Source: an uncultured Ruminococcus sp. (GTDB taxonomy: Bacteria; Bacillota; Clostridia; Oscillospirales; Acutalibacteraceae). From it: 64,000 nt of DNA. Position numbers and translations under genes: made by a program. Shown here in pieces: positions 25,532 to 33,738 of this stretch (position 1 is the first letter of the stretch; the number at the start of each line of letters is the position of its first letter). Below the pieces are notes generated by a model. It made no database searches, was not told the DNA's origin, and saw only the letters and a list, made by a program, of their open reading frames with translations. The stretch is taken from NCBI GenBank assembly GCA_902802105.1, contig CADCKR010000010.1, positions 22,085-86,084 of the forward strand, read 5' to 3'.

Positions 25532-27673
25532 ATGTCAAAGCTTGTAATAGTTGAGTCGCCGGCAAAGGCGAAAACTATAAAAAAATATCTTGGCCCCGAC
25601 TATGAGGTCGTGGCATCAATGGGTCATGTAAGAGATCTGAACCCTCACAGGCTCAGTGTTGATATAAAAAAGAAATTCACACCAAAGTATGAAATAATCA
25701 GCGGAAAGGAAAAGCTTGCCGATGAGCTCGTGAAGCTTGCCGGCAAAAGCGACTATGTTTATCTTGCTACTGACCCCGACCGTGAGGGAGAGGCGATATC
25801 CTGGCATCTGGCATATCTGCTTGACCTTGATCTCACCGACAGCAACCGCGTCACCTTTAACGAGATAACCAAGACCGGAGTAAAAAACGGAATGGCGTCT
25901 CCGCGGAAAATAGATATTGACCTTGTTAACGCACAGCAGGCCAGGAGAATACTCGACAGGCTTGTGGGCTATAAGCTCAGCCCGTTTCTTTCGCAGAAGA
26001 TACGCAAGGGGCTTTCGGCAGGCAGGGTACAGTCTGTTGCGGTAAGGATCATTGTAGACAGAGAAAATAAGATAAGAGACTTCAAGCCCGAAGAATACTG
26101 GAGCATTGATGCAAAGTTCATTCCCAAGGGAAGCAGAAAGGCGTTTCCTGCCGCATTTTACGGCAATGCAGAGGGCAAGATAAAAATAGAAACAGGTGAA
26201 CAGGCTCAGAAGCTTCTTGACGCCATGAAGGATGCGCAGCCCTTTGTGGAGAAGGTGCGCAACGGCACAAGAAAGCACCAGCCTGCGCCGCCGTTTATCA
26301 CCTCAACGCTTCAGCAGGAGGCTTCAAGAAAGCTTGGCTTTCAGTCAAAGCGTACAATGAAGATCGCTCAGGAGCTGTATGAAGGCATCGACATTGAGGG
26401 TATGGGCGCGGTAGGTCTTATCACCTATATGAGAACAGACTCGCTCAGGCTTTCTGAGGATGCGCTGAACGCTGCCGAAGAATATATCAGGAACAAGTGG
26501 GGCGAAAAATATCTGCCCTCTGCCGGACACAGGCATTTCAAGTCACGCTCAAACGCTCAGGACGGTCACGAGGCTATCCGTCCTACTACGGTAGACCTTG
26601 ACCCGGAGTCTGTCAGGGCAAGCCTTACAAGCGATCAGTATAAGCTCTACAAGCTTATATGGGAGCGCTTTATTGCCTGTCAGATGGCTGAGTGCATCCA
26701 CAAGACAACACAGGCGGATATAAATGCTGCGGGCTATATTTTCAAGGCGTCGGGCTATAAGGTGGATTTTGACGGCTATACGGTGCTGTATGTGGAGAGC
26801 ACGGATTCCTCGGATGAGGAAAAGGAGTCTGAGCTTCCTGCGCTTGAAAAGGATATGCCGCTTCGCGTAAAGGAGATGCTTCCTAATCAGCATTTCACTC
26901 AGCCGCCTGCGCGCTATACCGAGGCTTCGCTTATAAAGGCGCTTGAAGAATACGGCATCGGCAGACCGTCCACTTATGCGGCTACGATATCCACTATAAC
27001 CTCACGCGGCTATGTAAAGCGTGAGAGCAAGACGCTTATCCCGACAGAGCTTGGCGAGGTAACGACAAAGCTCATGGAGGATCGTTTTCCTAAGATCGTA
27101 AATGTAAAGTTCACTGCACAGATGGAGCAGGAGCTTGACGATGTTGAAGGCGGAAAAACAGGTTGGGTGGAGCTTCTTACTGAGTTTTACGGCGATTTTG
27201 ACAAGACACTCAAGGAAGCAAAGGAAGAAATGAAGGATGTCAAGATCGAGCTGGAGGAGGACAAGACAGACCTTATCTGTGATAAGTGCGGCAAGCCTAT
27301 GGTAGTCAAATTCGGACGTTTCGGGCGCTTTATTGCCTGCTCAGGATATCCCGAATGCAAGAATATCGTCAAGATGATAAGCAAGATAGGCGTTTCCTGT
27401 CCGAAATGCGGAGGAGATGTGATCGTCCGCAAGACGAAAAAGGGCAGAGAATTCTACGGCTGCTCAAACTATCCGAATTGTAACTTTGTTTCGTGGAGTC
27501 AGCCGACAGATCAGAAGTGTCCGCAGTGCGGCTCTGTTCTTTTCAAGAAAAAGGGCAAGCTCCCGAAGCTGATCTGTACAGCGGAGGGCTGCGGCTATCA
27601 GCGTGACGATGACACAGAGGATGCTGTGATAACTCAGGTAGCTGTCGTGGCGAAGAACTCTCCCGAAGGCTGA
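25532..27673 (+). CDS. topA: DNA topoisomerase I
   Basis: A 713-residue type IA topoisomerase that relaxes negative supercoils. The Toprim domain has VIVESPAKAKTI and DPDREGEAI; the catalytic tyrosine is Tyr299 in ITYMRTDS. Three C-terminal four-cysteine zinc ribbons are visible (CDKC/CSGYPEC, CPKC/CSNYPNC, CPQC/CTAEGC). Ribosome site GGAGG. Confidence 0.97.
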   Translation: MSKLVIVESPAKAKTIKKYLGPDYEVVASMGHVRDLNPHRLSVDIKKKFTPKYEIISGKEKLADELVKLAGKSDYVYLATDPDREGEAISWHLAYLLDLDLTDSNRVTFNEITKTGVKNGMASPRKIDIDLVNAQQARRILDRLVGYKLSPFLSQKIRKGLSAGRVQSVAVRIIVDRENKIRDFKPEEYWSIDAKFIPKGSRKAFPAAFYGNAEGKIKIETGEQAQKLLDAMKDAQPFVEKVRNGTRKHQPAPPFITSTLQQEASRKLGFQSKRTMKIAQELYEGIDIEGMGAVGLITYMRTDSLRLSEDALNAAEEYIRNKWGEKYLPSAGHRHFKSRSNAQDGHEAIRPTTVDLDPESVRASLTSDQYKLYKLIWERFIACQMAECIHKTTQADINAAGYIFKASGYKVDFDGYTVLYVESTDSSDEEKESELPALEKDMPLRVKEMLPNQHFTQPPARYTEASLIKALEEYGIGRPSTYAATISTITSRGYVKRESKTLIPTELGEVTTKLMEDRFPKIVNVKFTAQMEQELDDVEGGKTGWVELLTEFYGDFDKTLKEAKEEMKDVKIELEEDKTDLICDKCGKPMVVKFGRFGRFIACSGYPECKNIVKMISKIGVSCPKCGGDVIVRKTKKGREFYGCSNYPNCNFVSWSQPTDQKCPQCGSVLFKKKGKLPKLICTAEGCGYQRDDDTEDAVITQVAVVAKNSPEG

Positions 27674-27689
27674 TAATATGCGTTGATAT

Positions 27690-27725
27690 CTGGCGGGACA
27701 ATTATCTGTCCCGTCAGTATTTTTG
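27690..27725 (+). terminator. Terminator after topA
   Basis: Stem CTGGCGGGAC (27690-27699) with GTCCCGTCAG (27708-27717), then a T-rich tail. Confidence 0.88.
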
Positions 27726-27785
27726 CATATTACGCAGTTATAGCACTGAATAATTTTACGTTGTTTTTATTTTGCAAAATATTGA

Positions 27786-27837
27786 TTGCATTATTAAGAT
27801 CATAGGTGTATAATCATATAAGGTTAGATTAATCTAA
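27786..27837 (+). promoter_or_regulatory. Promoter with DtxR-like palindromic operator
   Basis: TTGCAT (27786-27791), 17-bp spacer, TATAAT (27809-27814). A perfect 14-bp palindrome TTAGATTAATCTAA (27824-27837) covers the expected start site. TTAG-N6-CTAA palindromes resemble sites of DtxR/MntR-type metal repressors, and such a regulator is encoded at 43016-43402. It now drives only a truncated permease gene. Confidence 0.65.
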
Positions 27838-27853
27838 TGTATATTTAATCGGT

Positions 27854-28243
27854 ATGGTCATCATACTTGTTATTGCCGCCTCGGTTCTCGGCGTAGTAGT
27901 TCTTTACAATCTTGGAGTTATGAGCTATATTGAGCGCTCGCGTGAGCTTGCTACCTTAAAGGTGCTCGGCTTCCGCGATAAGCATATAGGGCGGCTGCTG
28001 ATCTCACAGAATATCTGGCTGACGATCATCGGCGTTATCCTCGGACTTCCCGCAGGCGTGGGGGCTTTGGAATGGATGCTCATTGCTCTTGGCGGCGAAT
28101 ATGAATTGTCGCTTATGCTCGGCCCGATGACATATTGTCTCTCTGTTTTGCTCACCTTCGGCGTTTCGCTTCTTGTGGGATTCATGGTTGCAAGGAAGAA
28201 CAGGAAAATTGATATGGTCGAAGCCTTGAAGGGTTCAGAGTGA
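27854..28243 (+). pseudogene. C-terminal remnant of an FtsX-like ABC permease
   Basis: The 129-residue frame covers only the last three helices of an FtsX/MacB permease domain (YIERSRELATLKVLGFRDKH, the coupling loop typical of these proteins, then two helices and a basic tail ending MVEALKG). Full-length family members have about 400 or more residues, so the N-terminal helix and the large extracellular domain are missing. There is no convincing ribosome site. It is a deletion relic behind an intact promoter. Confidence 0.8.
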
Positions 28244-28258
28244 TCCCGGTTTTGTAAA

Positions 28259-28344
28259 GGCGGTATCACAAAACGCCGGCAGAGGATGATATTTTTACAG
28301 TATTTGGTTCTTGAACATATCAGATCCAGCGGTTTCAGTAAGGG
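28259..28344. repeat. Second dispersed repeat family, copy 2
   Basis: An 86-nt stretch aligning with 19046-19130, with shared blocks TATCACAAAA, AGAGGAT, AACATATCA and CAGCGGTTT. It begins 15 nt after the stop of the permease relic and fills the gap before the iron operon promoter. Confidence 0.65.
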
Positions 28345-28402
28345 TTTACCCCATGCAGACTGACGGCCAAAATTCATTTGCGTGAAGAGTAATAAAAAAC
28401 TG

Positions 28403-28461
28403 TTGACAAAGAATAAAAAAGGTGCTACAATATCGTTGGTTTAATTGAACTAACGATATTG
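28403..28461 (+). promoter_or_regulatory. Promoter and operator of the iron/fumarate operon
   Basis: TTGACA (28403-28408), 17-bp spacer, TACAAT (28426-28431). From 28428 to 28461 runs a 34-nt imperfect palindrome: perfect 10-nt arms CAATATCGTT and AACGATATTG around GGTTTAATTGAACT, itself nearly symmetric. It overlaps the -10 box and the start site, as a repressor operator should. Metal control by the DtxR-like protein at 43016-43402 is inferred. Confidence 0.7.
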
Positions 28462-28481
28462 CGCTTTTTGGGCGTTGGCTG

Positions 28482-28536
28482 ATACTAATTCCTTATAAAA
28501 AGCAGACTTATACTAATTCCTTATAAAAAGCAGACT
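28482..28536. repeat. Tandem 28-nt direct repeat in the iron operon leader
   Basis: Two identical 27-nt copies (28482-28508 and 28510-28536) separated by one T. Each contains ATACTAATTCC and AAAAAGCAGACT. They lie in the transcribed leader, 270 nt before the first gene. Confidence 0.85.
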
Positions 28537-28652
28537 CAGGTTTGCGAGGATGATTTTCGCAAGACGCGGCGCAGGACGCAGGAATCCTGACGGATTCCGA
28601 GAACGACAACAAAGCACTGCGGAAATCAGACCGCAAAAATTGTCTGCTTTTT
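28525..28652. repeat. MITE-like element with 11-bp terminal inverted repeats
   Basis: AAAAAGCAGAC (28525-28535) and its exact reverse complement GTCTGCTTTTT (28642-28652) bracket about 106 nt. The same ends with a GATTTTCGCA block recur at 57634-57673 in a much shorter form. No transposase is encoded. An RNA structure in the leader is an alternative reading. The rest of the 28462-28805 leader has no gene; a GC-rich hairpin (GGCCGCTTTTTTATGGCC) lies at about 28725-28742. Confidence 0.55.
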
Positions 28653-28805
28653 GTCAGGCAGTAGTATGATATCATTGCTGCCGCGGTCTGAACGGCAGAT
28701 CGTCGCTTTATGAGACCGGTAACGGCCGCTTTTTTATGGCCGGCGGTTCGATAAAACTAATCCGAGTTAGCCCAATGCAACATTTATTTGAAAGGAGAGT
28801 TGGAT

Positions 28806-30206
28806 TTGTACAGAAAAAAATACGCTTTGCTGCCCGGCATACTGATCGTTTTGGTTCTGATATTCGGAGCGTTCACGGTAAATGCCTTTGCGGCTGAAAG
28901 CGGCAGTGCTCAGGCGGATTATTATATGTCCTATAAAAAATACAAGGCCGCAGTTGATCCTGAGGGTACGAAAACCGTTACCTACAATGAGATCACCGAT
29001 CAGATATCGAATCTCCTGGAGGAGGGAATGAGAAGATATACGAGCGCAGCGGAAAAGGACGGAGATGACGGATATTACAAGCCGTTTTCCAATGCATACG
29101 GCTTCTGGTACGAGACCTCAGGCTTTGAAAAGACTGTAATGGGATATATTTCCGGTTCAAGAGTAACAGATGTTGAATTACAGTTTTCAACCATGAGAAA
29201 GAGTGTTTCTAACGGGGAAAGCCCGGAGGCTGTCCGTCAGGAGGTAGATACCCTTGTGTCCATGCTCAGAGAGGACGCAAACAAGCTTGATGAGCTTTTC
29301 GGATACAGCGGTGACGGCTCTTCCGGAGGAGGACTTGCCTGGGCGACATTTGGCGCGGTGTTCAGCATTATTGTCCGTGAGGGACTTGAGGCGATACTGA
29401 TAGTCGGCGCAATGGCGGCATACCTTATAAAAACAAAGAACAGGCGCGGAACGCTTTATGTTTATATCGGCGCAGTACTTGCGCTTATAGCAAGCGTTAT
29501 TATGGCAGTGATACTTTATTCGTTTGCAAGCAATGCAGGAAACTCCATACCGCAGGAGATAGTTGAAGGAGTTACGGCGCTTCTTGCGGTTGCTGTTCTC
29601 ATCTATGTTTCAAACTGGATGATATCAAAGGCAGAAGCGGATAACTGGACGAAATATCTTACGGATAAGGTCTCTGAGTCTGCCGGCAAGGGCAAAATGT
29701 TTGCGCTTGGCTTTACGTCCTTTCTGGCGGTATTCCGTGAGGGCGCTGAGGTGATACTTTTCTGTCAGCAGTATTTTACAAGGGCAGGTTCAATGGACAA
29801 CGGCTATCTTGCCGTGTTCGGAGGCATATTGGGAGGCCTTGCAACGGTCGCGCTGATATTTGTGCTGATAAGAGTGTTCGGCATCAGGATACCGCTCAAA
29901 CCGTTCTTTATGGCAACAAGCATACTTATGGCGATAATGTCCATAGCGTTCCTTGGTTCCGGTATGTGGGAGCTGTTTATGGACGGCGGTCTGGCTGACA
30001 GCATCGGCGGCTGGGTACAGCAGCTTGCTTCGACTATCCCGTGGCTGTCATGGATGTCCGGCAATGACACGCTTGCTTTCTTTGGCCTGTATCCCACATG
30101 GATAACGCTTATACCGCAGCTGATACTTCTTGTGATAACCGTTATCACCTTCGTTATCGCAATGAAGAAAAAGCCTGAGCCAAAGCAGCGTGCAGAAGAA
30201 AAATAA
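28806..30206 (+). CDS. FTR1-family high-affinity iron permease
   Basis: A 466-residue protein. A signal peptide (to about residue 30, ending AFA) leads to a 150-residue extracellular helical domain, then seven membrane helices. The two iron-transport motifs are REGLEA (residues 191-196) and REGAEV (311-316), the REXXE pairs of FTR1/EfeU/cFtr1 proteins. Start is TTG 28806 behind AAAGGAGAG. Partner genes downstream match the Campylobacter cFtr1-P19 iron system, in which the permease works with a periplasmic iron-binding P19 protein and an ABC-type FtsX complex. First gene of a 14-gene unit. Confidence 0.93.
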   Translation: MYRKKYALLPGILIVLVLIFGAFTVNAFAAESGSAQADYYMSYKKYKAAVDPEGTKTVTYNEITDQISNLLEEGMRRYTSAAEKDGDDGYYKPFSNAYGFWYETSGFEKTVMGYISGSRVTDVELQFSTMRKSVSNGESPEAVRQEVDTLVSMLREDANKLDELFGYSGDGSSGGGLAWATFGAVFSIIVREGLEAILIVGAMAAYLIKTKNRRGTLYVYIGAVLALIASVIMAVILYSFASNAGNSIPQEIVEGVTALLAVAVLIYVSNWMISKAEADNWTKYLTDKVSESAGKGKMFALGFTSFLAVFREGAEVILFCQQYFTRAGSMDNGYLAVFGGILGGLATVALIFVLIRVFGIRIPLKPFFMATSILMAIMSIAFLGSGMWELFMDGGLADSIGGWVQQLASTIPWLSWMSGNDTLAFFGLYPTWITLIPQLILLVITVITFVIAMKKKPEPKQRAEEK

Positions 30207-30226
30207 CTGCGCAATAGTCCGGCAAT

Positions 30227-30270
30227 GACCCGCAAAGGGTCCCGGTTTATTGAGAGCCTGTAAAGGCTCT
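30227..30270 (+). other. Two tandem intercistronic hairpins
   Basis: GACCC-GCAAA-GGGTC (30227-30241) and AGAGCC-TGTAAA-GGCTCT (30253-30270) lie between the FTR1 and P19 genes without T-runs. They more likely stabilise or process the message than stop it. Confidence 0.55.
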
Positions 30271-30307
30271 GATACAAAAACAAAAAGAATATCAGGAGGA
30301 ATTGAAA

Positions 30308-30952
30308 GTGAAAAAATTTGTAAGGATCTTAGCAGCAGCAATATGTTCAGCTCTTATGGCGGCAAGCCTTGCGGCTTGTAATTCAAACAGCGGTTCTTCA
30401 TCCAAGCCGGCTGAGGACTCAAAACCGGCTTCTGCTGCTGACGCAAAAACGGAATCTGAGGATGAAAAAGCAGACGAGCCCGATCTCGGCTTTACAGAGG
30501 TGCCGATCTTTGAGGACGTTGAAAAAGAGTTCCTTAATCTGACGGCAGTGTATTTTCAGGCTGTAGACATGACAGGCGGCTACAAGGCAGAGGACTATGA
30601 CTGCCACCTTGAGCTTGATGTAAAGGCTCTCAAAAACGGTCTCGGCTACGGTACAGGCGACTGGGTGCCCTACCTTACAGTAAACTATGAGGTAACAAAG
30701 AACGATACAAAGGCTAAGGTAAGCGAAGGCACATTCATGCCGATGGCTGCTTCTGACGGTCCGCACTACGGCGCAAACATAAAGATGGCCGGCGATGGTC
30801 TTTATACCGTCAAGTTTACGGTCAAGTTCCCGGATTCAAGCACATATCTCATTCATACTGATGAAACAGGCCCTGACGATCATGCATTCCCGAACGCTAT
30901 TGAATACACCTATGACAAGTGGCAGTTCACCAAGGGCGCATGGGCAGAGTGA
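30308..30952 (+). CDS. P19/Tp34-type iron-binding lipoprotein
   Basis: A 214-residue lipoprotein with lipobox LAAC (Cys24), a 40-residue Ser/Ala/Glu linker, then the iron-transport domain seen in P19 and Tp34: FEDVEKEFLNLTAVYFQAVD, LGYGTGDWVPYLTVNYEV, FMPMAASDGPHYGANIKM. The Glu/Met/His residues that bind metal in P19 (E in the first block, M and H in FMPM and GPHYG) are present. In a Gram-positive cell it would be tethered outside the membrane. GTG 30308 follows AGGAGGA by 7 nt. Confidence 0.93.
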   Translation: MKKFVRILAAAICSALMAASLAACNSNSGSSSKPAEDSKPASAADAKTESEDEKADEPDLGFTEVPIFEDVEKEFLNLTAVYFQAVDMTGGYKAEDYDCHLELDVKALKNGLGYGTGDWVPYLTVNYEVTKNDTKAKVSEGTFMPMAASDGPHYGANIKMAGDGLYTVKFTVKFPDSSTYLIHTDETGPDDHAFPNAIEYTYDKWQFTKGAWAE

Positions 30953-31007
30953 TCAAAGGCTGAAAGCCGGTGATCTCACTTTATAAATCCTGTGCCTGCA
31001 CAGCAAT

Positions 31008-31035
31008 ACTCCGACACGAGTTTTTGTGTCGGAGT
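31008..31035 (+). other. Intercistronic 10-bp stem-loop
   Basis: ACTCCGACAC (31008-31017) pairs perfectly with GTGTCGGAGT (31026-31035), loop GAGTTTTT, no T-run after the stem. It lies between the P19 and DUF2318 genes. Confidence 0.6.
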
Positions 31036-31090
31036 GATTTGCTTGTTACGGCGAGAGTATTTTTGGGATCAACAGCAAAGGGGGAAAAAT

Positions 31091-32404
31091 ATGCTTACAT
31101 ATCTTATCAATGTAACAGACGATATGCTCGCTTTATCACTTTTGACAGGTATGGTGCTTGCGTTTCTGGATACCTTCTGCAGGAGCAGCGGAAGGCTTAT
31201 CGGAAGGCTCGGCCTGCTTGCCGGTTTTATCGCTGCCGCTGTAAGGGCTTATTTTACCAATACACGCCGCATAAAGGACGGCTGGAAGGTGGGCACCTAC
31301 GGCTACGGATTTTCTCTTGGCTTTTTGGTGCTGACATTGATCCTGCTTGCAGTATTTGCATACTTCCTGATGCGGAAAAAAGAAAAAAGCAAAATGAAAA
31401 CAGCGGCAAGCTGGGTGATATCGCTTAGCTTTGCTCTGCTGATGACGGCGTTTCTTTACTGCTCACTGCCAAATGTGCTGGTCTATCCGTTTAAATTTGA
31501 TACGGGCGGCAACGGCATCATTTCCTCCGAGTTTTTCCTCAGACTTGGCGGTTATCTGCTTGGCATCATTATCTGTGCTTTGTCCGGCTTTGGCGTCTAC
31601 AAGCTTTATATGTGTTCGGCGCTGAAGGGTATAAGAGCCGTACCGTTTGCTGCAATGTGCACAGGCCTTGTTCTTTATGGAGTATACTTCTTCGGAAAGC
31701 TTATGGCGGTCCTTACTACAAGAAAGATCATTGACGATCTTGATCTGTTCAACTTTGCGGCACAGAGCAACAATCTTTCGCACTGGTACACCTATGGGCT
31801 GTTCATTCTTGCGCTTGTTGTGGGAATTATTTTCTTTATCAAAAGCTTTACAAAGAAGGAGCCGTTTTCCACCAAGGCTCAGCAAAGAAAGCAGCGCGCT
31901 TTGTGGAGAAGCGGAAAAAGATATTCCCTTGTATTGATCGCTTGCTTTATAGCGGGTATATTGTGTTCAACTCTTTTTGTAGAAATGAATAAGGTAGTTA
32001 TCCGTGAAGCGCCGGTAGAGGAGCCTGTTATTATAAAAGACGCAGGCGGAGAGGATAAGGAGCTGCAGGTACCTCTTGAAATGGTAAGCGACGGACATCT
32101 GCACCGTTTCGGCTATAAGACGGCAGAGGGCAGCCATGTTCGTTTTATCGTTGTTTTGAAGCAGGAGAACACAAGCAATTACGGAGTGGGGCTTGACGCC
32201 TGCGAGATATGCGGCGAAGCAGGATATTACGAAAACAACAGCGGTCAGATCGTGTGCAAAAAGTGCAATGTAATTATGAACCGCACTACCATAGGCATGA
32301 AGGGCGGCTGCAATCCTATAATAATAGATTACGATATGGATGAAAACGCAATTACTGTTCCCGTATCGGAAATGATAAAGAATCAGAAGATATTCAAAAA
32401 TTGA
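31091..32404 (+). CDS. DUF2318 membrane protein of the iron-uptake system
   Basis: A 437-residue protein with about eight membrane helices and a C-terminal extracellular DUF2318 domain. That domain carries CEICG, CKKC and MKGGCNP, together with HLHRFGY, a likely metal or cluster site. Homologues sit beside FTR1 and P19 in Campylobacter (Cj1660) and Bifidobacterium; the exact role is unknown, with electron or metal transfer suggested. ATG 31091 follows AAGGGGG; a longer frame from 30992 reads through the intercistronic stem and is rejected. Confidence 0.88.
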   Translation: MLTYLINVTDDMLALSLLTGMVLAFLDTFCRSSGRLIGRLGLLAGFIAAAVRAYFTNTRRIKDGWKVGTYGYGFSLGFLVLTLILLAVFAYFLMRKKEKSKMKTAASWVISLSFALLMTAFLYCSLPNVLVYPFKFDTGGNGIISSEFFLRLGGYLLGIIICALSGFGVYKLYMCSALKGIRAVPFAAMCTGLVLYGVYFFGKLMAVLTTRKIIDDLDLFNFAAQSNNLSHWYTYGLFILALVVGIIFFIKSFTKKEPFSTKAQQRKQRALWRSGKRYSLVLIACFIAGILCSTLFVEMNKVVIREAPVEEPVIIKDAGGEDKELQVPLEMVSDGHLHRFGYKTAEGSHVRFIVVLKQENTSNYGVGLDACEICGEAGYYENNSGQIVCKKCNVIMNRTTIGMKGGCNPIIIDYDMDENAITVPVSEMIKNQKIFKN

Positions 32405-32427
32405 TATCCTGCGGAAGGAGGGATAAT

Positions 32428-33726
32428 ATGTTTTTCAGAATGATAGCAGGTGCATTCCGCCGTCAATGGAAAAAGATGCTGATGATAGCTCTTACTGTAG
32501 CGCTCGGAGCCTCCATCGCTACAGCAATGCTCAATGTCATGCTTGGCGTAGGCGATAAGATAAACGAGGAGCTGAAAGCGTATGGCTCAAATATAACGGT
32601 CGTTCCCAATTCACAGGCTGTAATATCCGATCTTTATGATGTGGAGGACGGCGGAGAAAAGGAGGAGTATCTTGCTGAGGAGACTCTCGGAGAATTTCTC
32701 ACTATATTCTGGGCTAACAATATTACGGATTTTGCCCCTGTTATTGACACAAGCGTTACCGTCAAAGGCAAAGAGATGAAGCTTATAGGCACATGGTTCG
32801 ACCATCATTTTGAGTTCAGGAAAAAGGGTACTGTATACCAGCGCGATACAGGCATAATCAACCTCAGAAGCTGGTGGGATATTACAGACGGCAAATGGCT
32901 GGACGAAGCCGCTCTCAGCGGTGACGCCTATGCAATGGCAGGCAAAAGGGCTGCGGAAGCCCTCGGCGTAAAAGCCGGCGACAAGATAGAGGTCAAGGGC
33001 AGCGGCAATACCGAAAGTCTGGAGATCGTCGGGATATTTGAATCCGGCGATGATGAAGAAGAATGCATCTTTACAACGCTTTTTGCAGCTCAGAGATTAT
33101 CCGGAGCAGAGGGAAAATACAAAAAGGCTGAGGTCAGCGCGATCACCTCTCCTGATGATGAGCTGGCTCAGAAGGCCGCAAAGAATCCCGATCTTCTCAG
33201 CGGAGATGAATATGACCTCTGGTACTGTACCGCTTACGTCAGCTCTATCTGCTTTCAGATACAGGAGGCTATTCCCGAAGCTTCCGCAAGAGCGGTAAGG
33301 CAGATAGCGGATTCCGAGGGAAAGATACTCGAAAAGACGGAGCTTCTTATGGCGCTTATTACCCTTATGAGCCTTATCGGAGCAACTCTCGGCATTTCAA
33401 ATCTTGTTACGTCAAGCGTCATGGAGAGATCGGCAGAGCTTGCTCTTATGAAGGCTGTAGGAGCCAAAAACGGACAGATAACCCGTCTTGTTATGACTGA
33501 AATAATACTTACCGCTATTGCGGGAGCGGCGGCAGGATATTTTATGGGTTATGCCTTTGCGCAGGTAATAGGGCAGACAGTATTCTCTTCTGCTATTGAA
33601 ATGAGCGGTATGGTAGCGTTCCTGGTAACTGTCCTTATAATTGCGGTCACGTTCGTGGGAAGTATCCCTGCCATGAGAACGATATTGAGGCTGCGGCCGT
33701 CAGAAGTTCTTCACGGCGGACATTAA
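32428..33726 (+). CDS. FtsX-like ABC permease (iron locus, first)
   Basis: A 432-residue MacB/FtsX-type protein: one N-terminal helix (about residues 15-35), a large extracellular domain to about residue 300, then three helices with the coupling motif MERSAELALMKAVGAK. Such proteins transmit force rather than forming a channel. It matches the position of Cj1661 in the p19 locus. Ribosome site AAGGAGG. Confidence 0.9.
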   Translation: MFFRMIAGAFRRQWKKMLMIALTVALGASIATAMLNVMLGVGDKINEELKAYGSNITVVPNSQAVISDLYDVEDGGEKEEYLAEETLGEFLTIFWANNITDFAPVIDTSVTVKGKEMKLIGTWFDHHFEFRKKGTVYQRDTGIINLRSWWDITDGKWLDEAALSGDAYAMAGKRAAEALGVKAGDKIEVKGSGNTESLEIVGIFESGDDEEECIFTTLFAAQRLSGAEGKYKKAEVSAITSPDDELAQKAAKNPDLLSGDEYDLWYCTAYVSSICFQIQEAIPEASARAVRQIADSEGKILEKTELLMALITLMSLIGATLGISNLVTSSVMERSAELALMKAVGAKNGQITRLVMTEIILTAIAGAAAGYFMGYAFAQVIGQTVFSSAIEMSGMVAFLVTVLIIAVTFVGSIPAMRTILRLRPSEVLHGGH

Positions 33727-33738
33727 GGGGGCACAGAT

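Noticed and set aside
28482-28536. Two 27-nt direct repeats as a minimal CRISPR
   Set aside because: Only one nucleotide separates them, there are no spacers, and no cas gene is near.
30970-31428. Alternative frame of 152 codons and the long 5' extension of the DUF2318 gene
   Set aside because: Both read through an intercistronic stem-loop and lack ribosome sites; ATG 31091 has AAGGGGG and begins the membrane domain.
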